Assembly: GCA_015039315.1 (NCBI GenBank)
Contig: WIDE01000011.1
Coordinates: 310,001 to 374,000, forward strand
From: Clavulina sp. PMI_390
Taxonomy: Eukaryota > Basidiomycota > Agaricomycetes > Cantharellales > Hydnaceae
DNA length: 64,000 bases
Direction of reading: 5' to 3'
Shown here: positions 45,661-57,850 of the stretch, in pieces
Position numbering within the stretch: the stretch's first letter is position 1
Layout of the letters: each line of letters begins with the position of its first letter
Notes under the pieces: generated by a model
Seen by the model: only the letters and a program-made list of their open reading frames with translations
Database searches by the model: none
Told to the model about the DNA's origin: nothing
Program-made: the position numbers and the translations under genes

Positions 45661-48289
45661 TCAGATTGTTAGATATGAAGCAGGCAACCACTTAGGGCGC
45701 TTGCTTTTCCAGTCATCCCACTGCATCTCCGTGCCTCCCTCGGACAGGCACTGCATGTCCGCCAAAACCATCTGAGCGAGGGCTTCTGCGCAAGCGGGTG
45801 CGCGTGGCATGCCGTGCCCAGAGTACCCAGCGGAGATGAACTGGCCTGGGAGATAACGAGCTGCTGACGATGCAGCGGAGGAAGTTGTAGATATGGGCAC
45901 AGGGCCAACCTGGACAAAACAAAGGGATCATCAGTATAAGGATGGGCTGCCAAAACAAGGCAACGAACCATCGGGTCAAGGGTCTTCGTGTATGCCATGA
46001 TGCCGGTCTAGGAAGAAAAGCAGAAGAAAGTTTCGGCACGGCCATCAGATCAGTCAGGTTGTCTGTCACCATCACCGCGGCAAGTGCGTTCCGTCTTCAG
46101 GCACTCAGGCCATGATCGGCCCAAGCTCGACAAAGAGAAAAACTCACCCATTCATATTCGGGCTCAGTTTCCCGATTAAACAAGTCGGGGAAGACATCTG
46201 GCAGGAAAGTTCGGAGAGCTTCGCCGATGAGAGGATTAACCGTGCTATCGTCGGTGATGCCTGCCTCGAGAGGATTAGGCTCTCCGCGAGGAGCAGCGCA
46301 GTCGCGTGCACCTCCAATGATAATCAGCGCCTTCTCTGCAGCACCGGCCTTGTCCGAGTCCGGTGTGGCCGAGCTATCTTGGGATAAGGCTAGAGAGGAA
46401 GGAGGGCGAGGGAACCAATAGCGGGGGAACCAATATTCCCATCCACGATTAGCAAGCCATGAGGAACCATTCCAGATCTCACTGGGACCTAGTTTGGCCG
46501 CCCGAGTAGCAATGATCTGCCCGCGTGTGGGCTGGATCCACCGAGCACGAGGAGTGTGCACAGATTCAGGGGTGGACGATGTGGTGGACAGAGGAGGCGG
46601 AGGAGCAAATTGTGGGAGTAGGTAGGAAGCGTAAGCGTTTGTGGCATGAATAACGTATCGCGCTTGTATGGACCCTCGAGAGGTGGCAATAGTCCAATTA
46701 TGCCGTGACACACTGCTGGTAACGGTTGGCGAGTCGTCTTGTGAGCTCGGCGAGGGAGTGACGGATTGTACAAGGGTATGAGTGAACAGTTGGACGGAGA
46801 CAGGGGATGTTGAGGGCGTTGTCGCCACCTCTGATTCTGCTGTCGACGCAGCCAACTGGAAAAGCTTCGTTACGAGTTTGAGCGGCCATACGTTGGCAGC
46901 ATCATAATGGCACCCAGTGATAGGCTCGCCCTCCTTCGTGACATACTTTTCTCTCATTTCTTCTTTCCCGATCCACTGGACTTGTTTCGCCAAGTTTTCT
47001 GGTAGTCCGCCAGCTACCGCAGCGTCGTAATCTCTTCTAGCATCTTCCTCTTCGGCTCGGCCCTCACTTGCAGTAGCGCCAAAGAGCTTGGTGTGACCAT
47101 TTTCGACGAAATCCACGTCTTGCGCCCAGTTGTGCTCCTGGATAAACTCCCGCATTGTGGAGATTGAGTGCTGCTCGAGAAGGATCGCGCGAAGCGCATC
47201 ATCTGTCGCGTCGGGAATGTCGTACTGGGCACGCTCGACGAAGTCGTCAAAGATGAAGGGGGTGAAATGGCCACCATTCCTACCAGTGGCACCAGAGCCT
47301 AGGTGCATGAGAATACAAGGTATGCCTTATCAGTGGAAGGTATTGATGAACAGAGGTGATGTTGATCCTACTCACAAAAGTCTCTCGCTTCGAGCATCAC
47401 GATTCGGTAGCCTTTGGTTGATGCCATCGCCTTCAGTTGCTTGACAATATGGAGGAGGAACGTAACCCCCGTAATCCCACTGCCAATGACAACGATATCG
47501 ATAATCTCATCAGAGGGAGGGAGTTGACGATCAGCACCTTCCCGAGCCAGCGGGTTTGCGTCAGGATCGGCGACAAGCCAGAATGATGGAGTGAGATCAG
47601 GCAGAGGAGCATTATGAGGAGGACCCGCAGGAACATGCCCCGGAGGTACGAGAGGCGCATAGGGATAATGGGAGCCACTTGAAATCATATCTCCTTCATC
47701 AAGTTGTAAACCCAGTGTAGGAGGCTTGTGATCGTTGTCATCATCGCCAAACTCAGACGGTGCGCGAGAAGATGGAGGTGTCCAATCCATAAAGGATGAT
47801 TGTTCGGGGGCCGCAGTCACGATATCTTTGCCCCATCTGACGCTGGATTTTGTAGGCAAAGGAGAAAGACTGCGAGGAGGCTGCGACTCCACATCCAGAC
47901 GCGCCGTAGCTACGCCACCCACGCAGCCAATTGGGCTGCCGTCATCTTCGGGCTCATGCAGATCGTCGGAGTCAAAATCGCCGTCTGAGCCTGAGGAGCC
48001 TTGGTTACTGGGCGCGAATGTGGAAGATGTAAGGTTCGGGTTTGCGGATGATAGAGCAGTGGATGGGGAGATGGCAGCTCGTTGAAAAAGGTTGGAGATA
48101 GATTTGTGTGATCGCAGAATTGCTGCGTCAAGGGTAAGACTCTATTATGTTGGAGTGGGCCGGGGTTCCATATCCATGGGTAAGATGAGCAATTAGGGTA
48201 AATTTTAGCGTGTACGGCAAGGGAGTAATAGCGAAGCATACCTCTATATTTACGGCTTCTCCGGGAGTATTCTCGGATGTTTCGCTCAT
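45661..48289 (-). CDS. FAD-dependent oxidoreductase (DAO family)
   Basis: Flavoenzyme of the D-amino-acid-oxidase/glycine-oxidase fold; substrate unknown. Exon 1 is short (MSETSENTPGEAVNIE from 48289). An intron at about 48144-48240 leads, in phase, to about 230 residues of Ser/Pro/Asp-rich sequence. Then comes the Rossmann dinucleotide motif DIVVIGSGITGVTF (about 47450-47490) and LEARDFCSGATGRNGG (spliced), a DAO hallmark. The central substrate domain is followed by RWIQPTRGQIIATR. The C-terminal FAD-closing part is GIMAYTKTLDPM...GQFISAGYSGHGMPRAPACAEAL, ending at 45661. About 750 residues, longer than the usual 430-500 because of the N-terminal extension. About five introns. Confidence 0.88.
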
Positions 48290-49014
48290 TGTGTTATTTC
48301 CACCGATGTTGACTGTGCAGGGAAAATGAAGTGCTGACAGAAAGGCTAATCTTTGGGGACGGCAAGCGTCAGAGAGAGGGACTGGAATGTGAAGATGTTC
48401 TTGAAACTACCGTTAGCAAAGTGGAGCCTAACGAGGCAAATGGCAACCAGGGGCGTCAGGGAGTATCCAGCCGACTCCGAAGCAATAATTGGTGGCGACT
48501 GGGGATGACAGGTGCCAAGGGCAGAATGATCGGTCTTGGAGTGACCACAAATTCCTTGCTGCTTGATCTAAGGCACCACCGGGGGCTCGCACTACACGGT
48601 GTCGACCGTCAGTGAAACGAAAGAGAAACAGGTACGACCAAGAAGTTGAGACCAGGCCCCGAAAACAAGGAAACGACCAGGTTGCGCTGAGAACAGTAAC
48701 AAAGGGGACGTACGGGCGGTGCCTAATGTGAACGGGAAGAAGCGAACTCCGCTGAATTGCGGGTCCAGTCCCAGATACCGCCGGCAAGCAAAAGGGCACG
48801 TGAAGGACGCTTTGTCACTGAGATTTAGGGAAATGGTTTATGATTTGTAGTCCAAAAAGCTAAAAACGGTTTGGAAAAAGTATCATCCATTACAAAATCT
48901 CGATGTTGCAGGCGCTTCGTGGTAGCTTTTTCTCCAAGAACCTTCGGGAGAGCCAAATAAGTAAAGACATTGACATCATTCCAGCGTGCTTTCTGACCAT
49001 GGAACTCGCAACAT
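48290..49014. other. Intergenic region
   Basis: Promoter side of the oxidoreductase and 3' side of the small coiled-coil gene. Open frames exist (48428-48799 minus) but have no ATG context or domain I would defend. Confidence 0.4.
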
Positions 49015-49566
49015 TCAAGAAGCGCCCACAAGCAGGCTTTTCACTTCTTCCAGCAGCTCCTCGGCTGTTACGATGAGGTCATTGAGATGAGGGCTTCCTT
49101 TGTTACTTTTCCGTCGCAAACCCTTGAGTTGCTTGGACAGGCCTAAGAGCTGCTTCTTGAGGGATACGATTAGCTGGGTCCTGCTCAAAACTACATCGTG
49201 AGCCTCTGAGGCGTCTACTTGCGTACCGTCTGCCGATCCTTCTCCGCTCGCCTCGCCAGCAGTCAGGTCCTGGAAACAACGCTCACACAAGATACCAAAG
49301 CTTACAGCACGAGAAGGACATGAACATACCTCATCTCTCTCCATATTACTTCGAGACGTCCACGAAATAATGATTTTCTGATTGCGCACGATGGCAACCT
49401 CTGCGCTCTTCCGCCTCACTCGGTCCTTCTTTGTGGTTGTGGCAAGGCTTTCCCGTGCGGCTGAGAGTCGATCTTCGTAGCTAACCGCCGACGCCAATGC
49501 TTGGGCCAGTGCAGCTGGTGGTCTCTTTCTCGAAATAGTCGGATGGTTCGATTTGATGGGAGCCAT
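49015..49566 (-). CDS. Small coiled-coil protein, uncharacterised
   Basis: The ATG at 49564-49566 gives MAPIKSNHPTISRKRPPAAL, a basic N-terminus, then a Glu/Arg/Lys-rich helix (YEDRLSAARESLATTTKKD). A GTATGT...CAG intron of 60-odd nt, in frame either way, lies at about 49270-49330. After it comes a second strongly heptad-like helix (LIVSLKKQLLGLSKQLKGLRRK) and an amphipathic C-terminus ending VKSLLVGAS. About 160-185 residues depending on intron retention. It could be a subunit of a small coiled-coil complex, but I recognise none. The two helices in the same frame either side of a clean intron are the evidence. Confidence 0.55.
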   Translation of the reverse strand: MAPIKSNHPTISRKRPPAALAQALASAVSYEDRLSAARESLATTTKKDRVRRKSAEVAIVRNQKIIISWTSRSNMERDEVCSCPSRAVSFGILCERCFQDLTAGEASGEGSADGTQVDASEAHDVVLSRTQLIVSLKKQLLGLSKQLKGLRRKSNKGSPHLNDLIVTAEELLEEVKSLLVGAS

Positions 49567-50018
49567 GTTAATATTCAGGACCGCAATGGTAGTGGTAGTG
49601 GTAGATGGGGTGGTGGAGGCGAATACAAACCCCGGACGGATACAAAAGGCACTTAGCAGCATTTGTATCAATTCCAATAAGTTCTCCTCTGCGCCTTGTT
49701 GTACAGCTCAAATGTGGTGCACAGTACACACGAACAAAACCAAGATAGACTGGCAGCCATTGTCCTTCCCGCCCCTAGGCGGTGTGGCGAAGGCGGCCCA
49801 GTGGAGCATACCCCCTACCTGAGCGACCGACCACTAAGGATTGTCCGCACCGTAGCAATTTTTTCTTACAGATTGTTGCACACTATCTAGGACCCTCATG
49901 TGGCCCCCATGGCAAAAAAGTTATTTCAGAGCGGCATCATGGCCGCTTCGATATACTGGTATGGATGTACAGTGAGTCGAGTGATACACAGAACAGGTGG
50001 TATCGCGCCAGTCCTCGA

Positions 50019-50670
50019 TCAACCCTCAGATGAGAGAATTGTATCCTCAGTCAAATCCAAATCTGCATTGGTGGTCATCAGGGCAAGCTTGGCTTTAGTT
50101 TCCGTCGCCTTTTCCCAGTGCTTTTCGTCATCTAGTTCTTCCATAATCGCTTTGGCAGGGCTTTCCTCCAGCTGCTGCCGTAGCTCATGTAATAGGGTCA
50201 GGGCGTCCTCTACAACTGGAAGAGTCTTCTGCATCTCTTGTAAGGTATAATGCCCCGAGCACTGCTGATGCGAGATCCACTCGACGTGACCCAAGAGGGT
50301 ATCCAGATAGTGAAATTCACCTTTATCCTCAACCATACTGCTCACGATTGATGAGGCGTCATCCATCAGTACCTAAACAAGTTCCTGAAAATTGGCGGGT
50401 TTTCACTGACTGGACAGCAATGCAACGTACCTTGGCCCCGTCGCTTTCATGGTGCTCGTTGCTGGTCACGGATAGATTGCTGGAGCTTGACCAGCTGCCA
50501 CCAAGTCGAGACGATCCACGAGATGACCTCCTTGAAAGATTGCTCCTGCGAGCACGCCAGTTTGACCGTCGATGAGGTGTGGTTTGAACCTCCACCCCAT
50601 AAGACTCAAAGTCGCTGTCGCTATTATAGTCGTAATATTCCTGGGTAGAAGGAGTGCAGGGTCGCGACAT
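50019..50670 (-). CDS. Uncharacterised Ser/Arg-rich protein with helical C-terminus
   Basis: The ATG at 50668-50670 gives MSRPCTPSTQEYYDYNSDSD. An Arg/Ser-rich low-complexity stretch (RRSNLSRRSSRGSSRLGGS) follows. An intron at about 50365-50430 separates this from a helical second exon (YLDTLLGHVEWISHQQ, LPVVEDALTLLHELRQQLEE) ending at 50019. About 190 residues. The frame is open upstream of the ATG as far as a possible acceptor at about 50730, so the gene may begin earlier: a block at about 50760-50876 (KPLVWPPEPLSCVVVAP) could be a 5' exon. No family assigned. Role unknown. Confidence 0.5.
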
Positions 50671-52357
50671 GTCGTTCAGCTCTGTAGTTGGGATGACAAG
50701 TGGTTGAAGATTGGCAGGCTCCGTGGTGAGCTAGGGTAATATTCCGAGAGGTCTGTAGCCCTAATGACCCTTTTGTACTTCTGGGGCGCAACGACGACAC
50801 AAGACAAGGGCTCTGGTGGCCACACCAGTGGCTTGTCCTTAGAGTCCTTTGTCCGGGACATGGCGGGGGGCACCATGCTTTGTGCCTTCTCGGAACCTGA
50901 TGATACCCATCAGATGAAGGATCAGCCCCTCTCAGATTGCGACGATGGCAGACGTGTTTGCTGGGTGTATTCGCACTTTCTTGCAGGCTACCACTCAAAC
51001 TCAACGGTGATCGGGATAAACCATTATCCAGTCAAAGACCAGGGGAGTGGCACTAGAGATGCCAGGAGGATCTGTCTCCTCCCTCCGTTCCCTTCGTTCT
51101 GAATTGGGTCATCAACAATTGGCACAACAGAATGACAGCACATGCATACTCACACCCCAAAGCGTTAATTGCATTCGCAGCGATTGCAGACTGTGTACAC
51201 ACGGTCACGGAGAAATCCCCATGGATCAGAATTCTCCGCCCGCGAGTCTCGAGGGCCGACCAAAAGAGCACCGTGGAGCACATTCTTTGACTAAAGACCT
51301 TGCTCAGCCAGCGCGTGATTGGCGTCAAGCCGTTACTCCATTCTTTTAGCGCACTGCACCCGATGCGGCGACGTCGGCAAATGCTACCCGAATCCCTTCC
51401 AAGGCCGCTGAGCAGCGGGGCACATGGGAGAGTTGGCTGTTTTTTTCCACAGCTGAAGTGTCCTGGCATAATTAAATAATTTGATTATTCGCCCTTCCCT
51501 GTTTCTCAAGAAAGGCAAGCCATGCTCCGTCTTTGCTGTCACCTAATGTGGGCGGCAAATCCACCTCTTGAAATTACGAGCCTGCCAACAGATGTAGCGA
51601 AGTCGGAATAAATTCATCTTACTCGGAGGATCTATACCTTAGATTACGCTGCACCATGTTACGACATTAGTAATCTTCCTGGTTTTTTCGCGAACTTCTA
51701 GTGGCGTTCTTGTGGCGGACTTACAATAAGCGCAGCAGAGCTTATTTTAAATTATGAGCTGTGTTTCTACCTCGTTGCGTTGGCGTCCGACTAGAGGATG
51801 ATCGGTCCGAGTCGGGAAGCTAAGTTAAAAGCAAAGAATATTGAGGGCTGAGCATCTGTTGGCGGTTGCTGAGCTATAGCGCTAGACACTCATATTTTGG
51901 GTTTCGCAAAGGCTAAATCGAGAAATGCGATAGCATTTTCACACTATGAAAACCCTTTCCAGTATGTCATGGATCTCTTGAGATCGCCAGAAGCCCCCGG
52001 CGAGAAGTATGTGTACATCACTGGCCCGGCGGTACCGACGATCCACATGTACACTCTCATCATAGTTCGCTTGGGCTCTCAGCAAAGGAAGCTGTATGAG
52101 AAGTATCAGGACCAAGGGCAAAACCAGGACCGTAGCGTCATATTGCGGCGTGTGCCTCAGTGATACAGAGACACGGATACTTCACAGCGGGGAGGGAGTG
52201 GACCGTGACATTGCGCGGAAGCATATGGTCATCAAAGGGATTCGCAAGGTAGGGAAGCCTTTATGCAATGTTACGAGCCACCATTCCCAGACGAATGAAA
52301 TAGTGAAACAGAAAAACAGGAGAGTCTAGATTAATGCTCGAGGGACCAGAAGATGAA
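50671..52357. other. Mostly non-coding, possible gene relic
   Basis: Holds the promoter side of the gene at 50019, an ATG-initiated minus frame at 51053-51469 (139 codons, no recognised domain), AT-rich sequence at 51470-51760 and a plus frame at 51897-52163. None of these persuades me as a functional gene. A decayed lineage-specific gene is possible. The VPS54 3' UTR lies at the right end. Confidence 0.35.
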
Positions 52358-55300
52358 TCATTGGGAGCCTGGGTTCTCTGTGGGTAGGAGGCCCTCGGGC
52401 TCGGCGGAGACTGTTGGAGAAGTTTCCTTCAACGGCGGTGGTGGGGGTTCATCAGGCTTGCCTTGGTCTTCATCCAGGGATGTAGGCTCTGCTTCGCTCG
52501 TCTCCGCAATTTCACGGTACCCCAAGCTTGATTTCCGCTTCTCTGGCACAGCAGGCGGATCATCCTGAGAAATTGTGCCCTCTGATGTGGTTGGTGCGGT
52601 TTGGGCTGGAGATTGTGAACTAGGTGAAGCAGCCGCAGGGCTAGCTGCAGGCAAAGGAACAGCGCCGCTAGGAGCAGCGACTGGTGTGCTCGTTCCCAAG
52701 GAGGATCTCGGAGTTCTAGGCGAGCCTGGTAGGAGAGCTACGTCTCCGGACGAAACCATTGCGCTGCTCCGTCGAGTCACGAACGGCGACGGTCGCCGCA
52801 CCGTCTTTTCCTTCACGACTGTTTCCAACATCGTGTTTGACATATTGATATCCTTCAGGGCCGAGAGCTCGCGTTGCAGGTACCGAGCATCCTCCAATAA
52901 ACTGTGGGGCGGTGCAGCAAGCGAGCAAAAATTAAGCGAGCTGCTGAAGACAGTTTGTGGCGCTGGTAACACATACCGATCTTTCGCCTCTTGGCTGGGT
53001 AGGTCAATCTTCACATATTCCTCACTCAATCGATGGTTAATAGCGGCGAAAACTTGAAACATCACAAACTGGCGTGGAGAGCAACCGATCAACATATTAG
53101 CATCGACGTTGGATCATGATAGAATGATGACGTGCCTCGACCGCCTGAATGGGAAGATATTTGGACAGAATTTTGTGCAACGAGAGAGTTTCCTTGATGA
53201 GAACACGCATGTACCCATTAGGGTTCTCTGTTGCGGGCTCGTCCCATTTGATCGACTAAAGATAAGACGATCAGTGATAATTAAGCGTGTTTTGCTGAGA
53301 TACGACATACGTTAAGCGTCCTGCAGTGCAATGTAAGCCTGTCCCCCATGATTGCGATGAGCTTTGAGTGAATCTCATTTTGATGATCATGGTAGTCCTG
53401 CGCAGACTGTGAGCATTTCATTGTCATCCATAGAACACCGTTGCTCACCTGCTTGAGTTTGTCGAATTCCACCAGCATAACGGCCTGCTTGGGATTGAGA
53501 TGACGCCTAAAGTTCTCTCGTACATAGGGTATGAGGGCAATCATCACAGAGAGCGACTGAGAAGCGAGGGCTGGTCGATGGTTTGTCAGCATAGTTCAAG
53601 GGTGTGGATGCCGCAAAGTAACTCACCGAGATGCTTGGCTGTAATATTTTTGAGCCCTGCAGATCGCATCGCTCCTGCACCGAGCACGACTTGACAAGTC
53701 CGAGAGTTGAAGGCCTTGAGGTATTCGATTGTCCGAGACATCACATCCGTTGTTAACAGTGGAAGATTGACGACAATTTTCATGTAGTCTAGAAGCATCT
53801 CGATGACAAGGAGAGTGGCCCCTACAACGAAAAATGGTCGTCCATCAACTAACAGCTGCTTGGAGGTGCTCGATGATGGAGTAGGCCCCGAAGCGGAATG
53901 CCCATTCACGAGGCCGCTCTCGGGCTTCCAAAGGACGAACTCTCGGGGGTCCGTCATGGCTGAGTCCACGAGGAGGTCTGACCATCGCTGGGCTGATGAT
54001 GGGACTTCAACTTGAGCCCATTGTTCGTTGACCACGAGCGTTGCTGACGAAGCAAGACGACTATTATGGAAAGCGAGCAAAAAGCCCTTTGCCTATCGAT
54101 AGGGGTTGCGAAATATCATGTCAATAGTCCTGCATCTCATGGCTATTACGAACCTGAGATCCTATAACACCGCGAAGACCAACAATCATCTTCCTTGCCA
54201 TAACCTCGCATTTCACCACAAAGCTCCAACCTTCGTTGAAGAAAACCAGGAAATCTGGGAGAGACAACGAGACATGCTGCTCAACTCGGATCGCCAGGAT
54301 CTTGGAAAGTCGGGTGTTCGCCAGTTCAGTAGCTGCGGGTAGGGTGTCTGGTAAGATAGTCTCTAGAGCCTGCTGATTAGAGGCTCGTATTGGGTCCGAT
54401 ATTCTGGTGTGCAACGAGGAATATTTGCGTGTTAATTAGATATTTTCGAATAGTATAACCATAAAGAGGAAAGGATCATACTTGACTTCGGTGGGAGTAG
54501 CACCATTGAAAACCTCGATGTGGTCCAGTATCCCTTCTAGAAGCGATATTAACCCAGCGTAAAGCGTGCGAGTGAGCGACAGGAAATCCGTTTGAGAGAA
54601 TTTAAGCAGTTCGTCGGCAAGGAGAGCACTACTAGTTGAGATAAGCACGCGTTGTAGCTTGTGGGGCTGGACAACTTACGCGCGACCAGCCAGATCGTGG
54701 GAAGTTTCTGCATCGTCCTCGACATCCAGATTCTGTGGAAGATTCTGTCCCAACTTTTTGGTTACCAGGCTGTTTCCCACGTCTAAGCGACAATATACCC
54801 TACCTTTCGGATACATGACCTTACACAGGACAGTGCCATATCATGGTATGAATGGAGAAAATCACCAACTCCATCGGTGCGAAGGATGCCTGTCCATAAT
54901 GGGATTAACCTGCTTCGAAGCTTCAAGCCGCGTGCTTGAGCATCGTCGTTGGGTAGCTTCTTGTCGAAACGATCTATGAGATCTATCTTGAGTATCTCAA
55001 CGGCAGTTGCTCTGAGGGATGCAGAGATTCGGGACCGCGATGTTTTGATGCGGTCAGGGAGAGATGAAAGGGAGACGAGTGATGAGAGGGAGTATACAAT
55101 GGGATCAGGGGAAGCTGGATCTCCCGCAGTCGAACGGCGAGGTGGGAGAGAGGAAATCGACGGAACGGCCTCCGATTCAGAATTCGGGCTCTGAAGGCCA
55201 AACATGGGGGCGACCTGGACGCCGGGAGAATCGGGGGAGCTTCTTGAAGGGATTTGGCCCTTTGTAGAGGAGGAAGCGACCTCTTCTAGTAGCGCAAGAA

Positions 55301-56367
55301 TTGACAATGCCTCGTCCCAATGAGCATCGGCAATTAATTTGTCCAACATAGACAACATGTCGGATACCTCTTTAACTGCTGAAGTTGTGCGCTCAACAGT
55401 TTGGATATTGAGAAGGCGCTTCTGTAGCTTGATGCTGCGAAGCCCTTTTTGGGCAATGGTAGTATCAACTTCTTGTAAGCTGTCGCGAAGAGACTTGATA
55501 CGATCTAGACAATCAGACCCTTCGGTCTGCAAATCCTGAAGGTTTGATAGAGCCGCAAAGAATGAAGTCGATCGAGACTGGACTTCTCGAGTGAGATGTT
55601 GTTCCACGATGTCCATGTAGTGCGATAGCTTCTCCTGAAGAATTTGATTCAAAGATATATCCTCGGGATTTAGATGCTTTGGGGTCGCGCCGGAAGCCGT
55701 AGAAGCGTCCTGCTCCGTCACAGATGCAAAAGTACGAGGATTGCGGAGGTCGAATCTTGCATCAAAATAAATAGAAGGTACAGCGGAGAGAGGAGGTATC
55801 TCGCGTGCTTTTCCTTTGACAGAAGAACCAACATTGTCCCCGGAGAGAGAGTAAGCTTCATGCCGCGCGAATTGTCCCCATACGGGTTCAACAGCATTCA
55901 GGTAAGCATCAAAGTCCTTCCGTCGTACCCTCGGGAGCTCGGGGGAGGTGGGGCCTGGGAGAGGGGCTTTGCCCGATTTTAGTGGGGCCTGGAGTCGCTT
56001 TGGGTTATTGAGCACAGTGGATATAGCTAGTGCAGGGAAACTGCGTATCAGAATCATTCGGCATCACTGTTTTGACCGCTGGTCCCTCACCGTTGAAGCC
56101 ATACCGACTTGAGCTCCAAGATGGGGCAAATTGCTGGTTCGCGGCTTCCGAGAGATCGAAATCTGCGAAATCATCTGGCGATGACCCATTAAGGTCGGTC
56201 AAAGAAAGATCTGCACGGCTCTCATTGGCGTCGGAGACCACGCTAGCAGGACCACGCCGAGGATTGAAAGCGAAGCGATAGGAGGATGTATTCGCCCTCA
56301 AAGGCGCGATGGAGAGCGGCTCAGAAGGAGTTGGGCTAGTTGGTCTTGACGAAGACACAGAACTCAT
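52358..56367 (-). CDS. VPS54: Vacuolar protein sorting-associated protein 54 (GARP complex)
   Basis: Subunit of the Golgi-associated retrograde protein tether for endosome-to-TGN vesicles (family knowledge). The ATG at 56367 opens a Ser-rich N-terminus. A long exon follows (54800-56030) with DFDAYLNAVEPVWGQFARHE, a coiled-coil region (LQEKLSHYMDIVEQHLTRE, KGLRSIKLQKRLLNIQ) and ADAHWDEALSILALLEE, the VPS54 N-terminal domain. After several small exons come VNEQWAQVEVPSSAQRW, ATLLVIEMLLDYMKIV and the C-terminal domain: FRRHLNPKQAVMLVEFDKLK, DYHDHQNEIHSKLIAIMGDR, MRVLIKETLSLHKILSKYL. It ends in a Pro/Ser/Glu-rich tail at 52358. The YHDHQNEIHxKL block is diagnostic. About ten introns. Roughly 1,050-1,100 residues, typical for fungi. 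Confidence 0.92.
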
Positions 56368-57850
56368 CGCTCGCAGCGACCCCGGAGGTGACTTGTCACG
56401 GCTTGGTGGCTGTGCTTGGACGGCGCCCGCACACCAAAAAAAAACTGGGGCGTCACCAACCTCTATTGCTTATTTTCCTCATTTACGCATTTTTGTTTTA
56501 TTTTGCTTTTGGGTGTTTTCTGTTGGCTTTTCTTTGTCCAACCTTTGAAACCTTCACATCCCAAGCGGTGGGCGAGAGTAGGGTCCGAGTGGCCCTCATT
56601 TTGAGAATTCCAGACTTTCACCTCTCAGCCTCTGCTGAGAGATTTTTAGCCCCTTAGCCCCCTTTTCCACTCAATTATTGGCTCCATCGACCTCGACGAA
56701 CACGTTGCTCCCGATAAAGCTTGACACGGCCTATTTAGAGTCTCTCGCGTTCCGGTGCACGTATGTCATCCGCCGACGGCGGGCGCGATAGAAACGTGAG
56801 TAGCGTTACCAGCAGCAGGAGAGTCAAGATATGAATGCTTGATTTTCGTCACTGCATGTATTCTATTCCCTTGCTCCACTGTTGATGAGTTGAAAAATAG
56901 GCTCCGCCAATTCAGATAGGTCCAGAAGGCTGCTTGGTGTTGGGTTGGGTCTCCGAACCTCCGCCATCAATTGCACCTTGTGTCTGCCCGTTCAAGTTAC
57001 TCAAGGTCAACGCCAGAAAAAAAAATAGAATGTGAAATCATGCGACTCTTTCCCATCTGTGTTGGCCATGTGCCGATGGGATATTTTGGCAGTTCACATC
57101 ACGCTCGCGAGCCGCCCCATCCTTGCGGGACAATCTCAGTGAGCGGTACGTGTATGCGGCGCTAGCCAGAACCAATTCTGTCAGTGCATACCTATACTCT
57201 GGTACCTCCTCATCGCAAAGCCATGGAATAAAAGGGCTGGCTCACATCCGAACATTATGCGACTACAAGCGTTCATTAATTGCATCGTGGATCGGATCGC
57301 ACGCCAGGTACTCTTCGATGCCACGACATCGCCATTTGCGTCGGAATCACAGTGCTTCTCGAAAACCACACATTCCGGAAACCAAGTGACAGGCGAAGGA
57401 ATTCTGACGCGTGTCAATGTCATACAGCCGCATGCGGTTTCGAAACCGTTTTGCGGCTCGTGGACACGCGCAGGTTATTGACGGTAACGACTCCGGCGAG
57501 GCCATTTGGGAGCAGCAAATTCGCATTCGATGAAGAATTGTAACATTTCTATCACACGGTTCATCCCGGTGGCCATCATATGCTTCTGGCTAGCACGGTC
57601 ACCATCGGGATTCGACCGAACTTCGATGTACGTGCTTCGTCAAAATTTCGCTAGTTCCCTCGATCTTTATGACAACATGACAAGCGTTAGCTTGGCGATT
57701 CACCACGTCCCCACAGATGGTCATAGCATTTAGTCTCACCGCCTAATAAGGTCGGCGACTCGGCCGCTTTTGTGCATCTCTCGTCTCTCCCCTCCATCAT
57801 GCTGCACGTTCACCCTCACTCGATCCAACGACCGACACACTCCAATTTGC
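56368..57850. promoter_or_regulatory. 1.5 kb shared upstream region of VPS54 and the WOPR gene
   Basis: Divergent promoters. Near VPS54 there is an A-run (about 56437) and a T-rich stretch (56465-56540). The rest is unique sequence without a supported gene. WOPR genes usually have long, regulated promoters, in line with the 1.5 kb here, but I can name no specific site. Confidence 0.4.
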
